From: Bacteroidales bacterium | GTDB lineage: Bacteria; Bacteroidota; Bacteroidia; Bacteroidales; UBA932 | Assembly (NCBI GenBank): GCA_017558775.1 | Contig: JAFYTP010000002.1 | Span: 120,614 to 184,613, forward strand | Reading direction: 5' to 3' | Length of the DNA: 64,000 bases | Translations under genes and position numbers: made by a program | Shown here: positions 41,690 through 50,272 of the stretch, one piece after another | Numbering within the stretch: the stretch's first letter is position 1 | How the letters are laid out: every line of letters starts with the position of its first letter | Notes under the pieces: model-generated | Told to the model about the DNA's origin: nothing | Databases searched by the model: none | Seen by the model: only the letters and a program-made list of their open reading frames with translations

Positions 41690-44023
41690 ATGAAAAAAAG
41701 CGTCCTGCTGATCCTCTCCCTCCTCGCGGTCCTGACCGCCGGCGCCCAAGAGCGCTACGTGGATAAGGTCAATCCTTTCGTCGATACCCACAAGTCCCGC
41801 TGGTTCTTCTTCGACTCGGCAAGCCTCCCCTTCGGGATGGTGAGCCTGAGCCCGGACACCGCGACGGCCGATTCCTGGAACTCCGGCTATATGTACGACT
41901 CCCTGCACGTGCGCTGCTTCAGCCACGTGCACAACTGGCAGATGTCCGGCGTCCCGGTGCTGCCCACGACCGGCGAGTTCAAAGGCCACAAGGGCATGGA
42001 CGCCTACCGCTCCGCCTTCACCCACGACGGCGAAGTCGCCAAACCCGGCTATCACAAAATACACCTGGACGACTACGACATCACCGCGGAATTGACTGCT
42101 ACCACCCGCGTCGGTTTCCACAGATACACCTACCCCGAGAGCGCCGAGAGCTACATCCTGTTCGACCTGGGCGCCTACCTCGCCCATGGGCCCACCACCT
42201 ACTCCGAGGCCTGGCTGGTCGACGACCACACCATCGCCGGATGGGAGATCATGGGCGGTACCCGGCGTCGTCCCAAGGACTTCCCGGTCTATTTCTGGGC
42301 CGAACTGTCCAAGCCCGTCGAGAGCGCCGTCTACTGGCGCGAAGGCAAGATCGTGAAGCCGCGCACGCCGCGTATTTCCGGCAAAGACGCCGGCATGGCA
42401 GTCAAGTTCACCACCGCCCAGGGCGAGCAGGTGCTGATGAAAGTCGCCATCTCCTTCACCAGTGTCGATAACGCCCGCAAGAATCTCCGGGCGGAACTCC
42501 CCGGCTGGGACTTCGACGGCACCCGCGACGCCGCCTTCGACCGCTGGGACGAGATGCTGAGCCGTGTCGATGTGGAAGGCGGCACGCACGAGCAGCAGGT
42601 CAAACTGTATACGGACCTCTGGCACTCCCTCCTGGGCCGCCACATCGTCTCCGACGCGGACGGCCATTACATGGACATGACCGGCCCCGCACCCATCATC
42701 CGCCAGGTGCCGCTGGACGCGACAGGAAAGCCGGAATACAACATTCACAACTTCGACGCCTGGTGGGGCAGCCACTGGTCCCTGAACATCCTCTGGTCCA
42801 TGCTCTACCCCGAAGTGATGGAGGAGTTCTGCCGGACGATGCTGGATTACTACCGCAACGGCGGCCTCATCCCCCGCGGCCCGTCCGCCGGCAATTACAC
42901 CTATGTGATGATCGGCGACCCGGCCACGAGTTTCTTCGCCGCTGCCTACAACAAGGGCATCCGCGGCTACGACGCGGAACTGGCCTATGAAGGCCTCCGG
43001 AAGAACGCCTTTGTTGGCGGCATCCGGGACCATTCCAGCTACGACCACGCGGCCGTGAGCGTCGCCGGAGGCATGCAGTATTACGAGACCATCGGCTACG
43101 TCCCGGAAGGCCGTAAGAACTTGACAGGCAATCACAACACGGGCGCTTCCATGACGCTGGAGTACGCCTACCAGGACTGGTGCCTTGCGCAGTTCGCCAA
43201 GGCTTTGGGCAAGATGGACGACTATGCTTTCTTCGAGAAGCGCTCGAAAAACTACCGGAACGTCTGGGATCCGTCCGTCGGCTTCATGAACGGCCGCTAT
43301 GAGGATGGTACCTTCCTCCCGGACTTCGACCCGCTGGAACTCTCCGAGAAAGACGGCTTCTGCGAGAGCAATTCCGCGGTTTACACGCACTTCGTGCCGC
43401 AGGACATGGCCGGATTGATCGAGCTGTTCGGCGGCCCGGAGGAATATGCGCGGCGGCTGGACGAGCAGTTCCGCCTGAGCGAGCCCGGCGGCTTCATCCG
43501 CGTCGCCAAGCAGGAGCTCAAGCAATACAACTGGACCGACTACGGCAACCAGCCCGGCACCCAGATGGCGCACCTGTTCAGTTATGCAGGCGCCCCCTGG
43601 CTCACCCAGAAATGGGTCCGCAAGGTCAAGGCCTCCTACGGCGACATCACCCCCTACGGCGGCTACAAGGACGACGAAGACCAGGGCCAGATGGGCGCCC
43701 TGGGCGTGCTGATGGCCATCGGTCTGTTCGAAGTGGACGGCGGCTGCAGCACCGCCCCCTACTACGAGATCACCTCTCCCCTCTTCGACCGCGTCACCCT
43801 CACCCTCAACCGGGACTACTACCCCGGCGACAAGTTCGAAATCATCACCAAGAACAATTCGGAGAAGAATATGTACATCCGCAAGGCCAGCCTGAACGGG
43901 AAAGCCTGGAACGACTGCACCTTCCCCCACTCCGAGTTCATCCAGGGCGGTACGCTGACGCTGGAGATGGGCTCCCGGCCGAATAAGCGCTGGGGAACGG
44001 AAACGTTCGCCCGACGGCCCTAA
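41690..44023 (+). CDS. Divergent GH92-family glycosidase
   Basis: A secreted 777-aa protein, signal peptide MKKSVLLILSLLAVLTAGA. GH92 enzymes are calcium-dependent exo-alpha-mannosidases. Overall fold segments match: LPFGMVSLSPDT, SGVPVLPTTGEF, GYVPEGRKNLTGNHN, CESNSAVYTHFVPQDMAGLIELFGG with the acid Glu, and the C-terminal YYEITSPLFDRV. Several sites normally conserved are changed: the N-terminal glycine/histidine-rich motif is replaced by DTHKSRWFFFDSA, the usual PHD is PQD, GNEP is GNQP, and the GNDDxGQMSAW region reads KDDEDQGQMGAL. Substrate may therefore not be plain mannose. Own 74-bp upstream gap after the DUF4861 gene. Confidence 0.85.
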   Translation: MKKSVLLILSLLAVLTAGAQERYVDKVNPFVDTHKSRWFFFDSASLPFGMVSLSPDTATADSWNSGYMYDSLHVRCFSHVHNWQMSGVPVLPTTGEFKGHKGMDAYRSAFTHDGEVAKPGYHKIHLDDYDITAELTATTRVGFHRYTYPESAESYILFDLGAYLAHGPTTYSEAWLVDDHTIAGWEIMGGTRRRPKDFPVYFWAELSKPVESAVYWREGKIVKPRTPRISGKDAGMAVKFTTAQGEQVLMKVAISFTSVDNARKNLRAELPGWDFDGTRDAAFDRWDEMLSRVDVEGGTHEQQVKLYTDLWHSLLGRHIVSDADGHYMDMTGPAPIIRQVPLDATGKPEYNIHNFDAWWGSHWSLNILWSMLYPEVMEEFCRTMLDYYRNGGLIPRGPSAGNYTYVMIGDPATSFFAAAYNKGIRGYDAELAYEGLRKNAFVGGIRDHSSYDHAAVSVAGGMQYYETIGYVPEGRKNLTGNHNTGASMTLEYAYQDWCLAQFAKALGKMDDYAFFEKRSKNYRNVWDPSVGFMNGRYEDGTFLPDFDPLELSEKDGFCESNSAVYTHFVPQDMAGLIELFGGPEEYARRLDEQFRLSEPGGFIRVAKQELKQYNWTDYGNQPGTQMAHLFSYAGAPWLTQKWVRKVKASYGDITPYGGYKDDEDQGQMGALGVLMAIGLFEVDGGCSTAPYYEITSPLFDRVTLTLNRDYYPGDKFEIITKNNSEKNMYIRKASLNGKAWNDCTFPHSEFIQGGTLTLEMGSRPNKRWGTETFARRP

Positions 44024-44025
44024 TC

Positions 44026-44056
44026 TTTCCGAATCACATAGATTTTCGTATATTTG
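44026..44056 (+). promoter_or_regulatory. Promoter for the receiver/ATP-grasp gene
   Basis: TTTC (44026-44029), 19 bp, TATATTTG (44049-44056); the ATG at 44077 follows about 20 bp later. The spacing fits the Bacteroidetes form and separates this gene from the uronate cluster. Confidence 0.45.
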
Positions 44057-44076
44057 TCTGATTAACGGACTGTACG

Positions 44077-47010
44077 ATGACTGAAACGGTTTCTCCCCTG
44101 ATGGCGCGAAGGATCCGCAGGATCCTCCTGGTGTGCAACAACTACGACAAGTTCGCCTTGGAAGAGGACGGACGGATCGAATCCCGGATCACCGCCGAAT
44201 ACTCCGAACTGAACCTGTCCGGTCCGCCCGTGTTCGACCGGGCGGAGAACACCGTAGAAGCGCTGGAAATGATGGAGAAGGGCGCACAGCAGTACGACCT
44301 GGTCATCACCATGTACAACGTGGGCGAGGTCGATGTGTTCGAGTTCTCCCGCCGCGCCAAGGAAATCGCCCCCGACACCTCCGTCGTCCTCCTGACCGCC
44401 TTCGCGAAGGAGATCTACCGGAAGATGGAGGACAAGGACGTCAGCCATTTCGACGGCATCTACTGCTGGTACAACTCGACGGACCTCATCATCGCCATCA
44501 TCAAGCTCCTGGAGGACAGCCGGAACGCGCCGTCGGACATCCTGGAAAGCGGTGTGCAGTGCATCTTGCTGGTGGAGGACTCCATCCGTTATTACTCCAC
44601 CTACCTTCCCGAACTGTACCAGCTGGTCCTTAAGCAGAACGTGGAAGCCATCCGGGACGCCCTGAACGAAAGCCAGCAGAGCTTCCGTAAGCGGGCCCGC
44701 CCGAAGATCCTGATGGCCACCAACTACGATGACGCGGTGGCCCTCTACGAGAAATACAAGTCCAACATGCTGGGTGTCATCTCCGATATCGGCTTTGTCC
44801 TGCACCGGGGTGACAAACCCTCGCAGGAGAAACTGGATGCGGGTATCGACCTTTGCCGGATGATCCGGAAGGACAATCCCACGATGCCCATCCTGATGCA
44901 GTCCTCCCAGGAAAGCATGCGCTCCGTCGCATCTTCCCTGAAGGCCGGATTCATCAAGAAGCGCTCCAAGACACTGCACCACGACCTGGCGGAGTACATC
45001 GGCCGGGAATTCGGCTTTGGCGACTTCGTCGTCACGAACCCCGACACGGGCGAGGAAATCGCCCGCGCGAGCGACCTGTACGGTGCCGAGCGCATCATCG
45101 CCAACCTGTCGGACGCGGACCTCAACCGGCTGGCTTCCAAGAACTACATCTCCCGCTGGCTTCTGGCCCGCGGTCTGTTCGATGTGGGCAACCTCATCAA
45201 GAACAGCACCTTCGACAATGCCGATGAACGCCGGCAGACGACCGTCCGCGCCATCCGCGACTACCGCATGGCGCAGGGCCTCGGTGTGGTGGCCCGCTTC
45301 GAGGCCGACCGCTACAACGACGCCATCCGCTTCGCCCGCATCGGCGACGGTTCGCTGGGCGGCAAGGCCCGCGGCCTCGCCTTCCTGAACCAGATTCTCC
45401 AGCGGTATGACCTCTACGACAAGTGGGAAGGCGTCCGCGTGCTGGTGCCTCACACCCTTGTCATCACGACGGAGTTCTTCGACCGCTTCATCCAGGAGAA
45501 CGGCCTCCGCTATGTCATCAACTCGGACCTCACGGACGAGGAAATCCTCTCCGAATTCGTCGCGTCCACCCTGCCGAAGGACCTGACCGACGCCCTGCGG
45601 ATCTTCATCCGCTATGTCCGGAAGCCGATGGCCGTCCGTTCCTCCTCCAAACTGGAAGACTCTTACTATCAGCCGTTCGCCGGCGTCTATTCCACCTATA
45701 TGGTCCCCTTCTCGGAGAACGAGGACCAGCAGCTGCGCATCATCTCCAAGGCCGTCAAGAGCGTCTACGCCTCGGTCTATTTCACCTCGTCCAGGAGCTA
45801 CATCCAGGCGACGGGAAACATGATTTCCGAAGAGAAGATGGCCATCGTCCTGCAGGAAGTCTGCGGCAGCGAGGACCACGGCCTGTGGTTCCCGACGCTC
45901 TCCGGCGTCGCCCGCTCACTGAACTTCTATCCCGTCGGCCATGAGAAGGCGGAAGAAGGCATCGTCCGCCTGGCCTTCGGCCTCGGAAAGGCGGTCGTGG
46001 ACGGCGAGCAGACGCTCCGCTTCTCCCCCGCCTATCCCGGCCATGTGGTCCAGACCTCCACGCCGGAACTGACGATGCGGGAAACGCAGCAGTACATGTA
46101 CGCGATCAACACCAAGCCGGAAAAATTCCAGACCTCCGTCAATGACGCCGTGAACCTGGAACGCCTCCGGATCGCCGACTGCAAGGACCTCCGGAACCTC
46201 GAGAAGGTCGTTTCCACATTCGACTACGAGAACCAGCGGATGGTGGACTCCCCCTACCCGCACGGTCCCAAGTTCGTCACTTTCGCCCATATCCTCCGCT
46301 ACAATACCTTCCCGCTCACATCCATCATCAAGGAACTCCTGGCCATCGGCCAGAAGGAGATGAACAACTGCGTGGAGATCGAGTTCGCCGCCAACCTGGA
46401 CAAGCCCGCCGGCGAAACCCGCACCTTCCATGTCCTGCAGATCCGCCCCATCTCCTCCGACAGCCTCGACTCCGAAGTGGATTGGAGCACCATCGACGAG
46501 GAAGGCGCGTTCCTCCGTTCCGGCAGCGCCCTCGGCACCGGCTGGGTGAAGGACACACGGGACATCGTCTATATGCCAAAGGACCGTTTCGACAAGATGG
46601 AGACCAAGGCGATGGCCGAGGAAATCGCCGCCATCAACACCAAGATGCGGGAAGAGGGCCGCGGCTACGTGCTCGTCGGTTACGGTCGATGGGGCACCAG
46701 CATCCCGTCCCTGGGCATTCCCGTCGTGTGGAGCGACATCTCGGAGGTGAAAGCCCTCGTGGAGTGCGTCCTCCCGGACTTCCGCATCGACCCGAGCCAG
46801 GGAACCCATTTCTTCCAGAACCTCACGTCCTTCAACGTGGGCTTCGTGCACGTGGACCCGTTCGCCCGCCGGGGAGACGAGTTCAACGCTGCCGCCCTGG
46901 ACGCCCTCCCCGCCGAGTACGAGACAAAATATTGGAGGCTCATCCACCTGGACGAGCCTCTCAAGATCTGCATCGACGGTAAGGACAGTCGAGCTTATAT
47001 GAAAATCTGA
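44077..47010 (+). CDS. Receiver-like domains fused to PEP-synthase-type ATP-grasp domain
   Basis: A 977-aa cytoplasmic protein. Residues about 15-160 form a receiver-like fold, but where the phospho-Asp is expected it reads DLVITMYN, so it may be a pseudo-receiver. A second receiver-like domain (about 163-330) has VEDS (Asp 168) and SDIGF (Asp 237, possible phospho-acceptor). From about 420 it carries a PPDK/PEP-synthase N-terminal ATP-grasp domain: LGGKARGLAFLN (429-433 core) and MAVRSSSKLEDS (from 518). The mobile phosphohistidine domain (TSHAAIVAR-like) and the PEP-binding barrel of true PEP synthase are absent. The family seems conserved in Bacteroidetes and is often called PEP synthase; I know of no demonstrated activity. 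Converges with the carboxylesterase gene, 3 bp apart. Confidence 0.8.
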   Translation: MTETVSPLMARRIRRILLVCNNYDKFALEEDGRIESRITAEYSELNLSGPPVFDRAENTVEALEMMEKGAQQYDLVITMYNVGEVDVFEFSRRAKEIAPDTSVVLLTAFAKEIYRKMEDKDVSHFDGIYCWYNSTDLIIAIIKLLEDSRNAPSDILESGVQCILLVEDSIRYYSTYLPELYQLVLKQNVEAIRDALNESQQSFRKRARPKILMATNYDDAVALYEKYKSNMLGVISDIGFVLHRGDKPSQEKLDAGIDLCRMIRKDNPTMPILMQSSQESMRSVASSLKAGFIKKRSKTLHHDLAEYIGREFGFGDFVVTNPDTGEEIARASDLYGAERIIANLSDADLNRLASKNYISRWLLARGLFDVGNLIKNSTFDNADERRQTTVRAIRDYRMAQGLGVVARFEADRYNDAIRFARIGDGSLGGKARGLAFLNQILQRYDLYDKWEGVRVLVPHTLVITTEFFDRFIQENGLRYVINSDLTDEEILSEFVASTLPKDLTDALRIFIRYVRKPMAVRSSSKLEDSYYQPFAGVYSTYMVPFSENEDQQLRIISKAVKSVYASVYFTSSRSYIQATGNMISEEKMAIVLQEVCGSEDHGLWFPTLSGVARSLNFYPVGHEKAEEGIVRLAFGLGKAVVDGEQTLRFSPAYPGHVVQTSTPELTMRETQQYMYAINTKPEKFQTSVNDAVNLERLRIADCKDLRNLEKVVSTFDYENQRMVDSPYPHGPKFVTFAHILRYNTFPLTSIIKELLAIGQKEMNNCVEIEFAANLDKPAGETRTFHVLQIRPISSDSLDSEVDWSTIDEEGAFLRSGSALGTGWVKDTRDIVYMPKDRFDKMETKAMAEEIAAINTKMREEGRGYVLVGYGRWGTSIPSLGIPVVWSDISEVKALVECVLPDFRIDPSQGTHFFQNLTSFNVGFVHVDPFARRGDEFNAAALDALPAEYETKYWRLIHLDEPLKICIDGKDSRAYMKI

Positions 47011-47013
47011 CGA

Positions 47014-48588
47014 TTATTCAGCGTCTTCCTTCTTCGGGGGCTGCGGGGGCCAGTTGAAACGCTCGCCCAGGACCGGGTCGCCCATCTCGGACGCCTCGTT
47101 GTCAGCCTCGTCCAGCTTGAAGATCATGAACTTCGGGTTCTCCTTGGTGTAAGGAGTCCACTCACCGCCGTCCTTGCCGTTCGGGTCGCCGTACTTGCAG
47201 AAGTTGGCCCAGTAGGTGACTTCCTTCTCAGCGAGATCCCAGTCGCCCTTGGCCCAAGGACGCCAGCAGTGCTTCAGAGACTTGAACACGTACCAGAGGT
47301 CGGAGGAGTGGAAAGCGCCCGTGAGGACATACTCCTTCTGGCTGCCGTCGTCCGGGAGCGGACGGGCGAACTGGTAGGCGTAGCACTTGTTGCCCTTCTC
47401 CTCGCGGTTCAGCGCGAAGGCGGCGATGCCATCGGTCATATTGCCCATATCATCCTTGGTGAAGCCCATCATGTAAGGGACATCGGCCAGGGAGCCGTCC
47501 ATGGCGGCCTCGTCGAAGGACTTCAGGGAGACATAGCCGTCCACGATCGGAGCGCCGGTGAGGGCGGGACCGCCACCGAACATGCCGTTACCGCCACCGA
47601 AGCCGTTCGCGCCGGCGTAGATGGTGCTGAGGGCGTAGATGGTCTCCGTGCCGGCGGCACGCATCTTCTTGAGGTCGGTCAGGCCGGCCCAGTCAAGGAT
47701 CTTCTTGTTGTTGTTCTGGATGGTCTCCAGCGTCATCGGGCCGAAGTTCATCGCAGGACGGGCCGCGGCGGGACGAGCGTTCGCGGGAGCAGCGGGAGCC
47801 GCAGCCGGACGACGGCCGCCACCCATACCGCCCATACCGCCGGCGCTCATGATGACAGCCTTGTTGAAGAGGCCGCGGGCGAGCGGAGACTCGACGAGGG
47901 TGCGGACGGCACCGCCGCCGGCGCTCTGGCCGAAGATCATCACGTTATCGGGATCACCGCCGAACTGGGCGATATTCTCCTTGACCCACTTCAGGCCCTG
48001 GATCATATCCAGCACACCGTAGTTGCCGGAAACGCCGTTCGGGCTCTCAGCCGCAAGGTCCGGATGGGCCAGGAAGCCGAACACGCCGAGACGGTAGTTG
48101 ATGGACACGAGGACGACGCCGTGGGCGGCGAATTCCTCACCGTCGAACTCGGGCTCGGAGCCCCAGCCTTCACGGTAACCACCACCATGGATCCAATAAG
48201 CGACAGGGAGTTTCGCGTCGACCTTGCCGGGAGCGGTGGTCCAGACATTCAGGTAGAGGCAGTCCTCACTGAAGGGAGCCTCTTCACCGTAGCCCCACTC
48301 GAGGGTGTAACCGCCGGGATAGTGAACGGCCTGGAAACCGGGATGACCGAAACGGTCGGCCACCTTCACGCCGTCCCACGGAACGACGGGCTGCGGAGCC
48401 TTCCAACGGAGATCTCCGATCGGCGGAGCGGCATACGGGATGCCCTTGTAAGCGGTAACACCGGCAATGTCGGTAGCGACGCCCTGCACCTGACCACCTT
48501 CAATGGTCAGAATCGGACTGGGCTTTTCTGCTGTCTTGCACGCGGCAAGGAGAAGGGCCAGAGCGGCCAAGGTTAAGATTTTTTTCAT
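47014..48588 (-). CDS. Type-B carboxylesterase lipoprotein
   Basis: A 524-aa alpha/beta-hydrolase of the carboxylesterase/cholinesterase group with lipoprotein signal ending LLAAC. Motifs: GIPYAAPPIGDLRWK, EDCLYLNVW, oxyanion loop IHGGGYREG, nucleophile FGQSAGGGA with Ser 222, and a candidate catalytic His in GAFHSSDLWYV. Between the nucleophile block and the cap is a low-complexity insert (about residues 245-280): GGMGGMGGGRRPAAAP and further Pro/Ala/Arg runs, absent from typical relatives and probably a flexible surface loop. Substrate unknown; a plant-ester substrate fits the neighbourhood but is only inference. Single-gene unit. Confidence 0.9.
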   Translation of the reverse strand: MKKILTLAALALLLAACKTAEKPSPILTIEGGQVQGVATDIAGVTAYKGIPYAAPPIGDLRWKAPQPVVPWDGVKVADRFGHPGFQAVHYPGGYTLEWGYGEEAPFSEDCLYLNVWTTAPGKVDAKLPVAYWIHGGGYREGWGSEPEFDGEEFAAHGVVLVSINYRLGVFGFLAHPDLAAESPNGVSGNYGVLDMIQGLKWVKENIAQFGGDPDNVMIFGQSAGGGAVRTLVESPLARGLFNKAVIMSAGGMGGMGGGRRPAAAPAAPANARPAAARPAMNFGPMTLETIQNNNKKILDWAGLTDLKKMRAAGTETIYALSTIYAGANGFGGGNGMFGGGPALTGAPIVDGYVSLKSFDEAAMDGSLADVPYMMGFTKDDMGNMTDGIAAFALNREEKGNKCYAYQFARPLPDDGSQKEYVLTGAFHSSDLWYVFKSLKHCWRPWAKGDWDLAEKEVTYWANFCKYGDPNGKDGGEWTPYTKENPKFMIFKLDEADNEASEMGDPVLGERFNWPPQPPKKEDAE

Positions 48589-48740
48589 AAAAAATGTGGT
48601 TTATGCGCAAAGGTAAGGAACAATCCTCCCTTGTGTTTCAACTTTTGGTTCAAAGACTTTCAATTATCCGCCTGGACAAAACTAAAAGGTGGATTAAAAA
48701 TTTTCTACTTTTTTTCACTTTATTTTTTCAGAATCTTTAT

Positions 48741-48748
48741 TATATTTG
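48741..48748 (+). promoter_or_regulatory. -7 element for the 189-aa secreted protein gene
   Basis: TATATTTG fits TAnnTTTG, 30 bp before the ATG at 48779, in an AT-rich 190-bp gap (48589-48778). A -33 element is not clear, and nothing else was recognised in the gap apart from the divergent start of the carboxylesterase. Confidence 0.4.
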
Positions 48749-48778
48749 TTATCGTAATAACCAATTTGAAGCGCCACT

Positions 48779-49348
48779 ATGAAAAAGATTATCCTCCTTC
48801 TGTCGGTTCTGTGCTTCTGCATCGGGGCCGGTGCCCAAGAACACCTGAAATTCAAGAACATCCCCATCGACGGGCCCAAGCAGGCCTTCATCGAGGAGCT
48901 TCAAAAGAATGAGTTCCACCTCGTAGACAACACCGATTTCGGCGCCTCCCTGCGCGGACGGCTCACCGGAAAGCCGGTCAGCGCCTTCGTGATGACCACC
49001 AGCGAAGGAAATGTCTGCCGCGTCGGCGTCAACTTTGACGCGCCGGAGAACTGGGGCTCCCTGAAACTGGATTACTATACCCTCCTCCGCAGCCTGACCT
49101 ACAAGTACGGGAAGGCGGAAGAGATGACGACGGAATTCCAGTTCCCGTATGCCGATGGTGACGGCCGGGAATTGGAGGCTTTCCAAAGAAGAAGGGCCAC
49201 ATGGTACGCCCGCTTCGTCTGCCCGGAAGGGACCATCCATCTGGTCATCGGCAACAACCCGATCAACCAGCGGCCCTCCATTAATATCTTTTACGAGGAT
49301 GCCATCAACTGCCAACGACAAGACGAAATCAACAGCCAGGACCTGTAG
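48779..49348 (+). CDS. Secreted protein of unknown function
   Basis: 189 aa with a signal peptide ending GAGAQ (about residue 20). The mature part is a mix of short beta-like and helical stretches with no cysteine pairs or known catalytic motif; it contains IDGPKQAFIEELQKNEF and LTGKPVSAFVMTTSEGNVCRVGVNF. Similar small secreted proteins occur in gut Bacteroidetes, mostly without assigned function. The 3' end overlaps the probable start of the next gene by about 50 bases in another frame. Confidence 0.75.
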   Translation: MKKIILLLSVLCFCIGAGAQEHLKFKNIPIDGPKQAFIEELQKNEFHLVDNTDFGASLRGRLTGKPVSAFVMTTSEGNVCRVGVNFDAPENWGSLKLDYYTLLRSLTYKYGKAEEMTTEFQFPYADGDGRELEAFQRRRATWYARFVCPEGTIHLVIGNNPINQRPSINIFYEDAINCQRQDEINSQDL

Positions 49349-50138
49349 ATCCATCGACATACAGGATATTATCGATATAGTCCGGGAGGCCAGCGCTCTG
49401 ATGGACCGGACCGGCGGGTTCGAGGTCCACGACAAGGGCGCCCGCGAGAACATTGTCACATCATCCGATATTGCCGTCCAGCACTTCCTGACTGGACGGC
49501 TTTCTGCGCTCCTACCCGGAAGCGGATTCCTCGCCGAGGAAGAAGACGAAGTCGACCTGGCCCATTCCGACGTCTGGATCATCGACCCGATCGACGGGAC
49601 GGCCAACTACGCCCGCGGGAACGAGAACTGCTGCATCAGCGTGGCGCTGGTGCGGAACGGGGAGCTGTCGATGGGTGTGGTCTACAGCCCCTGGCGGGGA
49701 GAGCTCTACTCGGCGGAAAAAGGCCGTGGAGCCCTCTGTAACGGGAAACCAATCCACGTTTCCAACAGGTCCTACGAGAAAGGCCTCCTCTTCACGGCCA
49801 TGTCCACCTACAAGAAGGACCTGTCCCGCAAATGCAGCGATATCATCTACGATATCTACATGGAATGCAACGACGTGCGACGGACCGGTTCCGCCGCCGT
49901 CGAACTGTGCCTGATGGCGGCCGGTTTCGTGGAGCTCTACTTCGAAATGCGGCTGATGCCCTGGGACTATGCCGCGGCCAGCCTGATTCTTCAGGAAGCG
50001 GGCGGCACAATCTGCGATTTCACGGGCGGTTTTCCGTCGCTTTACACGCCGTCCATGTTCATCGCTGCCAACACTCCCGAGCACTGCGAGCGCCTTCTGG
50101 CGGTTGTGCATAAGCACCTGACGGCAGTCCCCTATTGA
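49299..50138 (+). CDS. Inositol monophosphatase-family phosphatase
   Basis: A magnesium-dependent phosphatase, about 279 aa. Family motifs: EEEDE region LAEEEDEVD, WIIDPIDGTANYARG (metal and substrate binding), GSAAVELCLMAAG and WDYAAASLILQEAGG. Members act on inositol phosphates, 3'-phosphoadenosine phosphates or fructose-1,6-bisphosphate; which one applies cannot be told. Start choice: the ATG at 49299 is the nearest that keeps the N-terminal helix DIIDIVREASALM, at the cost of overlapping the previous gene; the next ATG (49401) would cut this helix off. Confidence 0.88.
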   Translation: MPSTANDKTKSTARTCRSIDIQDIIDIVREASALMDRTGGFEVHDKGARENIVTSSDIAVQHFLTGRLSALLPGSGFLAEEEDEVDLAHSDVWIIDPIDGTANYARGNENCCISVALVRNGELSMGVVYSPWRGELYSAEKGRGALCNGKPIHVSNRSYEKGLLFTAMSTYKKDLSRKCSDIIYDIYMECNDVRRTGSAAVELCLMAAGFVELYFEMRLMPWDYAAASLILQEAGGTICDFTGGFPSLYTPSMFIAANTPEHCERLLAVVHKHLTAVPY

Positions 50139-50221
50139 TTGTTTTTCCAGCTGTTCCAGTCAGCGGGAATCGGTCATTCCGTAGCCGTTAATCCTAATTC
50201 ATTGCGGGTTTCTCCTAAATT

Positions 50222-50254
50222 AATTAGGATATTCGGAAAATATCACTACCTTTA
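50222..50254 (+). promoter_or_regulatory. Promoter for the TlpA-like gene
   Basis: TACCTTTA (50247-50254) preceded by ATATCAC, with ATTAGG 18-19 bp upstream. It belongs to a small group of look-alike promoters in this window (see 56680, 61624, 62881). The rest of the gap 50139-50272 shows no gene. Confidence 0.4.
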
Positions 50255-50272
50255 CGGAAAATTGATCCCAAG

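Noticed and set aside
44077-47010. Annotation as phosphoenolpyruvate synthase
   Set aside because: Only the N-terminal ATP-grasp part is recognisable; the phosphohistidine and PEP-binding domains are not present.
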